5,075 nucleotides of DNA from Pseudomonadota bacterium (GTDB taxonomy: Bacteria > Pseudomonadota > Gammaproteobacteria > GCA-001735895), in assembly GCA_022545625.1 (NCBI GenBank), contig JACZQS010000206.1, positions 1 through 5,075 of the forward strand, written 5' to 3'. Position 1 is the stretch's first letter, and every line of letters begins with the position of its first letter. Positions 1 through 4,939 of the stretch are shown here, one piece after another. The notes below the pieces were generated by a model, which saw only the letters and a program-made list of their open reading frames with translations, was not told the DNA's origin and searched no databases. A program made the position numbers and the translations under genes.

Positions 1-92
1 GTGAAATGGCCGGGCGGGTGATGAAAACCCTGGAAGAAGACGGCCTGATTACTGCGCACGGCAAAACAATCGTAGTTTTCGGCACCCGTTAG
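1..92 (+). CDS. crp: C-terminal fragment of a CRP-type (Crp/Fnr family) transcriptional regulator
   Basis: Only the last 29 complete codons and the stop are present; the gene runs off the left edge, with its reading frame starting at base 3. The visible peptide begins EMAGRVMKTLEEDGL and ends AHGKTIVVFGTR. From memory, E. coli CRP ends with a recognition helix ETVGRILKML and then AHGKTIVVYGTR, so this is the same C-terminal winged-helix DNA-binding region with the same terminus. CRP-type proteins bind cAMP in an N-terminal cupin-like domain and activate or repress promoters as dimers; that domain lies outside the window, so cAMP binding is inferred from family only. A Vfr-like orthologue is equally possible. 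The stop TAG at 90-92 is immediately followed by a second in-frame TAG that belongs to the adjoining inverted-repeat element. Confidence 0.85.
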   Translation, partial: EMAGRVMKTLEEDGLITAHGKTIVVFGTR

Positions 93-124
93 TAGTACTC
101 CTTCAATGAGATATCTTAGGATGC

Positions 125-226
125 AGCCAGTCAGGAAGCGGTTAGCTGCTAGGCGTGCGACCGCAGGACTAGCCGTAGCTAATTCAAGGGAGCACAACAA
201 CGCTGATAGCCGCTTCCTGGCTGGCC
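125..226. repeat. Inner hairpin arm A of the 269-bp element
   Basis: Bases 125-141 (ending CAGGAAGCGG) are complementary to 210-226 (starting CCGCTTCCTGG) at 15 of 17 positions. A weaker nested pairing, TTAGCT at 142-147 with AGCTAA at 177-182, lies in the loop. The left arm is repeated exactly (17 of 17, in reverse orientation) at 3001-3017 in the short element, which shows it is a family feature and not chance complementarity. Confidence 0.7.
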
Positions 227-236
227 CGAAGGGAGC

Positions 237-324
237 GCCCCAAATCGGCCAATGCCGCGTTGCAGTCCTTGTAAAGGGCATGCCATTCCCTGCGGACTGC
301 GCCTTGCCTTGGCCGATTTGGGGC
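237..324. repeat. Inner hairpin arm B of the 269-bp element
   Basis: A perfect 16-bp inverted repeat, GCCCCAAATCGGCCAA at 237-252 and its complement at 309-324, encloses a second complementary pair, GCAGTCC at 262-268 with GGACTGC at 294-300, and a GGCATGCC palindrome in the apical loop. This makes a long two-tier stem-loop. It is absent from the short relative at 2984-3049. It has no T-tract next to it and does not look like an ordinary terminator. Confidence 0.75.
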
Positions 325-400
325 ACTCTGCATGCTAAGATATCTCATTGAAGGAGTACTAAGTTGATCCCGGTGAATACAGGCACTTCCGAATGCATGC

Positions 401-928
401 TTAACCCGAACGTAATTTCGCCCGGATAGCTTTATTTTCGGCAGACCAGAATTCAGCCCATTGACCCAGGAGTTGTAATCCAGCCTGCTGATCACTCTGA
501 ATTCCCGCTTCGATACCAAGCCGGTAAGTCTCAATACCCTTGACAAAATAACGCTGATAATTTTTACCGAGACGAGCGTCGAGTGACTTGAGGAAAGGAG
601 TTTCGACCTGGAACGCCAGCTTCAGTCCCTTATCCATCATCTCCAGCGCCTCGTCTATCTTTCGCTGAGTCGTCATTCCACCAACCTGTAAAGTGCGGCC
701 TGCCAGTTCAACCAGCTTAACCGATTCGAGAAAATAATATTTCTGGGTACCGGATACTGCTTTCTGAGTTCCGGATACTGCTTTCTGGGTTCCAGGTACT
801 GTTTTCTGAATTTCAGTGACCACTTTCTGAGTTCCGGGTACAGCGCCGTCCTCATCCTTGTCTGAACAGGCTGCCAACATAAGTGCTACCGGCAAAACCC
901 AGTAAAAAATCTTTGACTTTAACATCAT
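401..928 (-). CDS. Small lipoprotein with five tandem heptapeptide repeats, function unknown
   Basis: The 175-residue product has a lipoprotein signal peptide: a basic start (LKSK), a hydrophobic core at residues 7-18 and a lipobox LMLAAC with the acylated cysteine at 21. An acidic stretch (DKDEDG) follows. Residues 30-64 are five tandem heptapeptides of the form V-P/S-G-T-Q-K-x, the second being divergent (VTEIQKT). The remainder, about 65-175, is predicted by eye to be helical, with charged and aromatic residues and no motif I recognise. Residue 22 is serine, so outer-membrane sorting is more likely than inner-membrane retention, by the +2 rule. The ATG at 926-928 overlaps the argG stop in an ATGA arrangement, with a GGGAGA Shine-Dalgarno lying inside the end of argG, so translation is probably coupled. 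A second ATG follows immediately as codon 2. I do not assign a function. Confidence 0.8.
   Translation of the reverse strand: MMLKSKIFYWVLPVALMLAACSDKDEDGAVPGTQKVVTEIQKTVPGTQKAVSGTQKAVSGTQKYYFLESVKLVELAGRTLQVGGMTTQRKIDEALEMMDKGLKLAFQVETPFLKSLDARLGKNYQRYFVKGIETYRLGIEAGIQSDQQAGLQLLGQWAEFWSAENKAIRAKLRSG
737..841 (-). repeat. Five tandem 21-bp coding repeats
   Basis: The five units encode VPGTQKV, VTEIQKT, VPGTQKA, VSGTQKA and VSGTQKY. Units 3 to 5 are the most alike at DNA level (gta, cct/tcc, gga/ggt, act/acc, cag, aaa), while unit 2 has diverged. The unit is a multiple of three, so gain or loss of copies by slippage would keep the frame. It lies just after the lipobox, where a flexible linker between membrane anchor and folded domain is expected. 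Confidence 0.8.
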
Positions 929-2136
929 AATCTCCCGGCAATTCTCATGCGCAATGCGTTAAGCTTGATAAATCCTTCTGCATCTATTTGATTGTAGGCG
1001 CCCTGGTCATCCTCGAAGGTTACGATCGCCTGGTCAAATAAACTGTTGGAAGCAGATTTTCGGCCCACGACGGATACTGCTCCCCGGTAAAGTTTGACGC
1101 GAACTTCGCCGTTTACAGGCAATTGCGAGGCATCGATCATTTGCTGCATCATTTTACGCTCCGGACTCCACCAGTAACCGTTATATATCAGGCTTGCATA
1201 TTTCGGCATCAGCTCGTCCTTTAAATGCGCCACCTCACGATCCAGTGTTATCGACTCGATTGCGCGATGGGCCTTCATCATCACTGTTCCACCCGGTGTT
1301 TCGTAACAGCCGCGTGATTTCATACCGACATAGCGATTTTCTACAATATCGAGCCGACCGATACCATTCGCACCCGCTTCCGCATTGAGTCGCGTCAACA
1401 CCTGCGCCGGGGTCAATGTCTCACCGTTGATCGAAACTATATCGCCTTTACTATAGCCTAGTTCAAGATAGGTCGGTTTGCCAGGCGCCGCCTCGGGTGA
1501 GACGCTCCAGCGCCACATATCATCCTCTGCCTCGACCCAGGGGTCTTCCAGGCTACCACCTTCGTAGGAGATATGGAGTAGATTGGCATCCATCGAATAA
1601 GGTGACTGTGTGGCCTGCTTTTGCTCGATGGCGATACCCGCTGCCTCGGCATAAGCCAACAGGCTTTGACGTGAATTTAGATCCCATTCACGCCAGGGAG
1701 CAATAATGCGAATATCCGGATTCAGGGCATAGGCTCCCAGCTCGAAACGTACCTGATCGTTACCCTTTCCAGTCGCGCCATGCGACACCGCATCGGCACC
1801 GGTCTCCTTTGCAATTTCGATCAGTCGTTTGGATATCAAGGGCCGCGCAATCGCGGTACCGAGCAGGTATTCGCCCTCGTACAGGGTATTAGCACGAAAC
1901 ATCGGATAGACAAAATCACCTACAAATTCCTCCTGTAAGTCTTCAATATAAATCTCTTTTACACCATATTTTTTCGCCTTTTCGCGGGCTGGCTCAACTT
2001 CATCTCCCTGGCCAATATCAGCAGTTAATGTGACGACTTCGCACTCGTATTCGTCTTCCAGCCATTTTAGAATCACCGAGGTATCAAGACCCCCTGAATA
2101 GGCCAGTACCACTTTTTTAACTGCTGAATTTGTCAT
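925..2136 (-). CDS. argG: Argininosuccinate synthase
   Basis: This cytosolic enzyme joins citrulline and aspartate using ATP to give argininosuccinate, AMP and pyrophosphate, the penultimate step of arginine synthesis. Counting from the ATG chosen here (403 residues), the ATP-binding P-loop-like motif AYSGGLDTS is at 12-20, the TADIGQGDEVEPA segment at 38-50, GATGKGNDQVRFELG at 120-134, SPYSMDANLLHISYEGG at 178-194 and GRLDIVENRYVGMKSRGCYE at about 260-279, all in family order and intact. The frame stays open to a GTG at 2172 with further ATGs at 2166, 2151 and 2145. I chose the ATG at 2136 because it gives the usual N-terminus (a few residues before VKKVVLAYSGG) and usual length; no start has a convincing Shine-Dalgarno. 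The lipoprotein gene follows with a 4-base overlap. Confidence 0.97.
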   Translation of the reverse strand: MTNSAVKKVVLAYSGGLDTSVILKWLEDEYECEVVTLTADIGQGDEVEPAREKAKKYGVKEIYIEDLQEEFVGDFVYPMFRANTLYEGEYLLGTAIARPLISKRLIEIAKETGADAVSHGATGKGNDQVRFELGAYALNPDIRIIAPWREWDLNSRQSLLAYAEAAGIAIEQKQATQSPYSMDANLLHISYEGGSLEDPWVEAEDDMWRWSVSPEAAPGKPTYLELGYSKGDIVSINGETLTPAQVLTRLNAEAGANGIGRLDIVENRYVGMKSRGCYETPGGTVMMKAHRAIESITLDREVAHLKDELMPKYASLIYNGYWWSPERKMMQQMIDASQLPVNGEVRVKLYRGAVSVVGRKSASNSLFDQAIVTFEDDQGAYNQIDAEGFIKLNALRMRIAGRL

Positions 2137-2234
2137 GTTATTCATATCCATTATGGGCCGATTCATCGACACCGGGGGTTTTCAAAAAAGGCCGCTATTG
2201 TCGGTAGAATCGGGCAAAAAATCCAGCATCTGGG

Positions 2235-2240
2235 TATAAT
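2235..2240 (+). promoter_or_regulatory. Candidate -10 hexamer for the metallo-hydrolase gene
   Basis: A perfect TATAAT lies 29 bp upstream of the ATG at 2270. The -35 position about 17 bp further upstream (near 2212-2217, GGGCAA) is poor, so the promoter may depend on an activator or on the TGGG just ahead of the -10. A single hexamer match is weak evidence on its own. Confidence 0.4.
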
Positions 2241-2253
2241 GATTCGAATTATT
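2238..2253. promoter_or_regulatory. 16-bp palindrome overlapping the -10, possible operator
   Basis: AATGATTCGAATTATT is symmetrical about TTCGAA at 7 of 8 base pairs. It overlaps the end of the candidate -10 and the expected transcription start. A dimeric regulator bound here could control the rightward gene and perhaps argG. The site is AT-rich and short, so chance is a real alternative. Confidence 0.3.
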
Positions 2254-2269
2254 TTCGGGGGTTGCGCTC

Positions 2270-2986
2270 ATGTCTGAATCTGGTTTCAAGGTACACGCAC
2301 TGGAATTGGGACCGATGGAAAATTTTGTCTACCTGGTGGAGGATGTCTCTACCCGCCGTACGGCCGTGGTTGACCCGGCCTGGGATGTCGATAGCATTAT
2401 TCAGGCCGCGGGCAAACTAGACCTGCATATTACTGATATCCTGCTCACCCATAGCCACCACGATCATATTAACGGCATCGAAGGCGTACTAAACCAGGTT
2501 AGTGCCGAGGTACATTTACTCAAACCTGAATACGAATTCTGGCAACACGAACTGGATAAACCCCGCCTGCATCACGGTGGTGACGAAATTTCGCTAGGCG
2601 ACAGCAGGATTAAAATACTGCACACCCCCGGTCATACACCTGGATCAGCCTGTTATCAACTGGGCAATGAGATAATAACTGGCGACACCCTGTTTGTGTT
2701 TGGCTGTGGCCGCTGCGATATGAAAGGCGGTAGTCCGGAAAAAATGTTTCAGACCTTGAAGGCGATGAAAGAACGCCTGCCCGAAGACATGCTGATTCAC
2801 CCCGGACACAACTACTCGGTTAAAAAAAGCAGTACGCTGGCTGAGCAAATTGAGGGTAATCCATTTATGCACTACGAGGATGAAGAGCAATTTATTCACT
2901 ACCGGATGCAGGTTCACGATAAAACCCGTGACGAGCCTTATGCCTCGCTTAGCAAGCAGCAGTTAAAAATCGCAAATCTGCTTTAG
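2270..2986 (+). CDS. Metallo-beta-lactamase-fold hydrolase, glyoxalase II-like
   Basis: The 238-residue protein carries the complete dinuclear metal site of the fold: THSHHDH at 60-66 (H61, H63, D65, H66), H122 in HTPGHTPGS, D139 in TGDTLF, and H180 in HPGHNY. The TGDTLF-x3-CGRCD and HPGHNY segments are close to hydroxyacylglutathione hydrolase (glyoxalase II) and related thioester or persulfide-processing enzymes. The tail after about 185 is short, however, and lacks the obvious glutathione-binding helical domain of true GloB, so I leave the substrate open. No signal peptide is seen, so the protein is cytosolic. Start: the ATG is preceded by GGGGG at 2257-2261, 8 bases upstream, and the second residue serine is ordinary. 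The stop TAG at 2984-2986 is the first three bases of the adjoining inverted-repeat element. Confidence 0.92.
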   Translation: MSESGFKVHALELGPMENFVYLVEDVSTRRTAVVDPAWDVDSIIQAAGKLDLHITDILLTHSHHDHINGIEGVLNQVSAEVHLLKPEYEFWQHELDKPRLHHGGDEISLGDSRIKILHTPGHTPGSACYQLGNEIITGDTLFVFGCGRCDMKGGSPEKMFQTLKAMKERLPEDMLIHPGHNYSVKKSSTLAEQIEGNPFMHYEDEEQFIHYRMQVHDKTRDEPYASLSKQQLKIANLL

Positions 2987-3049
2987 TACCCCTTCAATGA
3001 CCGCTTCCTGACTGGCTGATTCCAAAGATTTGCCATTGGAGGGGTACTA
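2984..3049. repeat. 66-bp short (internally deleted) copy of the MITE-like element
   Basis: Ends 2984-3000 and 3033-3049 form a 17-bp inverted repeat with 15 exact pairs and one G-T, both reading TAGTACCCCT inward. Read from 3049 down to 3001, the sequence aligns without gaps to 93-141 of the long element (my count is 41 of 49 identical), including an exact 18-base block CAGCCAGTCAGGAAGCGG. After one more T it continues as the long element's right terminus (345-361). The long element's interior, about 143-344, is therefore missing. The two ends supply the TAG stops of the convergent genes on either side. The long stem could act as a bidirectional 3'-end structure, but no T-tract follows it in either direction, so it is not a canonical intrinsic terminator. 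Confidence 0.85.
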
Positions 3050-3649
3050 AACAAACTCTTCAATTTCTGCAAATTCCCGGATACAGATATCGGCTACTTC
3101 GGGCCAGGCGAATTCCCCCTGCTGATCTATATGAATGGTAGTGACACCAGCGCTCTTGCCTGCCTGCAAATCGAACAGGTAATCACCTACCATTACCGTG
3201 TTATCGGCATCGGCTTGCCAGTGATCGAGTAACAGGTGAATGCCATCTGGCGACGGCTTGGGGTTACAGGAATCCCGGTCCAGGATTGTTTCGCGCGGAA
3301 AAAAATGTTCGATACCGCAGGCGCGCAGTGTTTTTTCAACGATGGGCATGGTATTGCGGGTTAAAATTGCTAGTTGTGCGCCGCGTGAATGTAGTTTTTG
3401 CAGTATTGTGGCAGCACCATGTGACAGCGATGATTTGTCAGCATAATATTCTTCCATTTGATTGAGCGACTCCCACAGGGGTGCAGCCTGCTCCACCGGC
3501 ATCGCATTCAGGGCCTCGAGTATCGGCACCTGATGTTCAAGGCCCAGTGTGCGCCGAATGGTTTCAAAATCGTGCGCACTGACGGTCAGGGTTCCATCCA
3601 TATCGAAGATCCAGTGATTTCGTAGGTGTAGCTGGTGCTCGGTCCACAT
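3047..3649 (-). CDS. HAD-superfamily hydrolase, phosphoglycolate-phosphatase-like
   Basis: The 200-residue protein has all four HAD motifs: motif I WIFDMDGTLT at 13-22 with nucleophile D16 and acid D18, motif II threonine T97 in ILTRN, motif III lysine K131 in NPKPSPDG, and motif IV VGDYLFD with D156 and D160. A helical cap of about 50 residues between motifs I and II places it in subfamily I, with phosphoglycolate phosphatase-like and similar small-molecule phosphatases. The substrate cannot be read from sequence. The protein is probably cytosolic. Its start is well supported: AGGAG (bases 3659-3663 on the other strand) lies 9 bases before the ATG. It converges on the metallo-hydrolase gene and its TAG stop at 3047-3049 is formed by the end of the short inverted-repeat element. 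Confidence 0.92.
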   Translation of the reverse strand: MWTEHQLHLRNHWIFDMDGTLTVSAHDFETIRRTLGLEHQVPILEALNAMPVEQAAPLWESLNQMEEYYADKSSLSHGAATILQKLHSRGAQLAILTRNTMPIVEKTLRACGIEHFFPRETILDRDSCNPKPSPDGIHLLLDHWQADADNTVMVGDYLFDLQAGKSAGVTTIHIDQQGEFAWPEVADICIREFAEIEEFV

Positions 3650-3795
3650 TAGTGCTCACTCCTGGTACCAATAACCGATTCCGTATTTCGACGCGAGACA
3701 TTGTTGGCAACTAATCATTGGCGTAGTATTCTATCTGATGATGTCAATCAAATCTTCCATTTCACCGTGACGCTTTTCAATCAAAGGACAATATC
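3650..3795. promoter_or_regulatory. Divergent control region between HAD phosphatase and peroxiredoxin genes
   Basis: This 146-bp AT-rich gap must hold promoters for both outward genes. It contains the AGGAG ribosome-binding site of the phosphatase gene near its left end and AAGGA (3784-3788) for the peroxiredoxin gene, 7 bases before its ATG. A leftward promoter is only weakly suggested (TTGATT and TACTAC 17 bp apart on the minus strand, near 3750-3722). I see no recognisable OxyR or other oxidative-stress operator. Confidence 0.5.
3704..3732 (+). promoter_or_regulatory. Candidate sigma-70 promoter for the peroxiredoxin-methyltransferase pair
   Basis: TTGGCA at 3704-3709 (5 of 6 to TTGACA) is followed after exactly 17 bp by TATTCT at 3727-3732 (4 of 6 to TATAAT). 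Transcription would begin near 3739, leaving a leader of roughly 57 bases before the ATG at 3796. The spacing is ideal but the -10 is mediocre. Confidence 0.4.
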
Positions 3796-4281
3796 ATGCG
3801 TATTCGGGTAGGCGAAAAAATACCGTCGCTAACTTTACAGCAAAAAACCGGTGACAGCGTTTCCGACATCAGTACCGACGAAATTTTTGCTGGTAAAAAG
3901 GTTGTATTATTTGCCCTGCCGGGGGCTTTTACACCAACCTGTTCGGCTGCGCATCTACCCGGATATGTCGTCAGGGCCGCCGAGTTGAAAGATAAAGGAA
4001 TTGACAGCATAGTCTGCCTCTCGGTTAATGATGCCCATGTGATGAAAGCCTGGGGGGAAGATCAAAATGTCGAGGATCGGGTGATGATGATTGCCGACGG
4101 TAGCGGCCTTTTTACCCAGGCTGTGGGGCTGGAAGTTGACCTCAGTGCACGTGGCATGGGTATACGTTCGCAGCGTTATGCGATGGTCGTGAATGATTGC
4201 GTGGTTGAATTACTCAACCTCGAAGCGCCGGCGAAATTAGAAGTAAGCGATGCTGAAACTATTTTGGGTAGCCTCGAGTAA
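3796..4281 (+). CDS. Prx5-type peroxiredoxin (redoxin/AhpC-TSA fold)
   Basis: This 161-residue thiol peroxidase is expected to reduce hydrogen peroxide and organic peroxides in the cytosol. The Prx5 signature PGAFTPTCS at 42-50 holds the peroxidatic cysteine C49, with T46 in the usual PxxxT-x2-C active site, and the conserved catalytic arginine is R127 in GIRSQRYAM. Other cysteines are C74 (a position often occupied in bacterial Prx5) and C135. Which of them, if any, resolves C49 is unclear. Unlike the Haemophilus-type hybrid, no glutaredoxin domain follows, so the reductant could be a separate glutaredoxin, glutathione or thioredoxin. The start is fixed by AAGGA 7 bases upstream and by the family N-terminus (VGEKIPSLTL). 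A methyltransferase gene follows after 16 bases, likely in the same transcript. Confidence 0.95.
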   Translation: MRIRVGEKIPSLTLQQKTGDSVSDISTDEIFAGKKVVLFALPGAFTPTCSAAHLPGYVVRAAELKDKGIDSIVCLSVNDAHVMKAWGEDQNVEDRVMMIADGSGLFTQAVGLEVDLSARGMGIRSQRYAMVVNDCVVELLNLEAPAKLEVSDAETILGSLE

Positions 4282-4297
4282 AAACCCCTGGAATATC

Positions 4298-4939
4298 ATG
4301 GCTCAACTTTCCAGTCCAAAAGGTCCCAACGAATTTGTCAGCGAAGCCTATAATCTTAATGACGATGAAAAAATCGTCGAATTTTATAGTAGATGGGCGG
4401 ACGAATACGATCACCAGATGCTCGAAGTCCTGGGGTACACATCACCCATCACGATAGCTCAATTGTTGTGCGACTACCTGGCCGATAAAAATGCGCGAAT
4501 TTTCGACATTGGCTGCGGCACGGGATTGACCTGTAAATTTTTACATCAGCAAGGCTATGAGCATCTTCATGGTGTCGACTTATCACCCGATATGGTGCGA
4601 GTCGCCCAGGATAGAAAGATCTATGAGCAGGTCATGGTCGCCGATGTAAACCAGACACTCGCAATCGATGATAACAGTTATGATGCGGCCATTTCGTCCG
4701 GAACCTTTACCCACGGACATGTCGGGTCAGAGCCCCTGGACGAAATTTTCCGAATAATTAAACCCGGCGGAATTCTTGCTTGTACCGTGCACAATGACCT
4801 CTGGCAAACTCATGGTTTTGAATCCAAATTCGAAATCTTGATCAATAGAGGCACGATCGAATGCCTGTCTCTGGAGGAGGGCAAATACTATCGGCAAGGT
4901 GAGCTGGAAGGAAAGTTTTGCGTTTATAGAAAAATGTAA
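4298..4939 (+). CDS. Class I SAM-dependent methyltransferase, METTL27/WBSCR27-like
   Basis: The 213-residue protein has a Rossmann-type SAM-binding core: motif I IFDIGCGTGLT at 68-78, the acidic ribose-binding segment HGVDLSPDM at 91-99, ADVNQTL near 115-121, and RIIKPGGIL at 152-160. The N-terminal FYSRWADEYDHQM and the LGYTSP, LHGVDLSP and KPGG spacing recall the eukaryotic METTL27 (WBSCR27) group and its bacterial relatives; the methyl acceptor is unknown. Small-molecule or quinone-type acceptors are possible but not shown. An ATG at 4250 is in frame but would overlap the peroxiredoxin gene by 32 bases; I prefer 4298, which has GGAA at 4290-4293 just upstream and gives the expected short N-terminus. 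The C-terminus after about 165 is short. Confidence 0.9.
   Translation: MAQLSSPKGPNEFVSEAYNLNDDEKIVEFYSRWADEYDHQMLEVLGYTSPITIAQLLCDYLADKNARIFDIGCGTGLTCKFLHQQGYEHLHGVDLSPDMVRVAQDRKIYEQVMVADVNQTLAIDDNSYDAAISSGTFTHGHVGSEPLDEIFRIIKPGGILACTVHNDLWQTHGFESKFEILINRGTIECLSLEEGKYYRQGELEGKFCVYRKM

Larger units (their letters stand above)
93..361. repeat. 269-bp MITE-like element with 34-bp terminal inverted repeats
   Basis: Terminal inverted repeats at 93-126 and 328-361 match at 33 of 34 positions; both begin TAGTACTCCTTCAATGAG when read inward. Two further inverted-repeat pairs are nested inside (125-141 with 210-226, and 237-252 with 309-324), so the whole unit could fold into a large branched cruciform or RNA. 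Short open frames cross it on both strands, but they consist of repeat arms and resemble no protein I recognise, so I treat it as non-coding. It sits between the 3' ends of two convergent genes, directly after the CRP stop and 39 bp from the lipoprotein stop. The shape fits a non-autonomous miniature transposable element. A clear target duplication is not visible; at most a TA dinucleotide flanks GTAC at each end. A shorter relative lies at 2984-3049. Confidence 0.85.
2137..2269. promoter_or_regulatory. Divergent control region between argG and the metallo-hydrolase gene
   Basis: Both flanking genes are transcribed outward from here, so promoters for each are expected. Its left part may instead encode up to 12 extra N-terminal ArgG residues, if the GTG at 2172 is used. 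A good -10 for the rightward gene is seen at 2235-2240. I could not find a well-spaced -35/-10 pair for argG. No clear ArgR box (TGAAT spaced to ATTCA) is visible. Confidence 0.5.

Noticed and set aside
106..351. 81-residue open frame on the + strand within the palindromic element
   Set aside because: It consists largely of the repeat arms, starts inside the left terminal repeat and ends inside the right one, and matches no protein motif. Such frames are a by-product of long inverted repeats with few stops.
184..546. 120-residue minus-strand frame running from the lipoprotein gene into the element
   Set aside because: It overlaps a well-supported lipoprotein gene in another frame and its C-terminal half is the repeat read backwards. 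No ribosome-binding site or motif supports it.
737..841. CRISPR-like or minisatellite non-coding array
   Set aside because: Units are 21 bp with no spacers, lie in frame inside a gene with a clear lipobox and ribosome-binding site, and encode regular heptapeptides.
1194..1706. Several open frames on both strands within argG
   Set aside because: All lie inside an intact, strongly conserved argG frame and have no independent motifs or start signals.
2984..3049. Classical intrinsic terminator between the convergent genes
   Set aside because: The stem is strong, but the enclosed region is about 32 nt and no run of T follows the hairpin in either direction. It may still act on 3' ends, but not as a standard terminator.
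4250..4297. N-terminal extension of the methyltransferase from the ATG at 4250
   Set aside because: It would overlap the peroxiredoxin coding end by 32 bases, adds residues not typical of the family, and the ATG at 4298 has a plausible Shine-Dalgarno.
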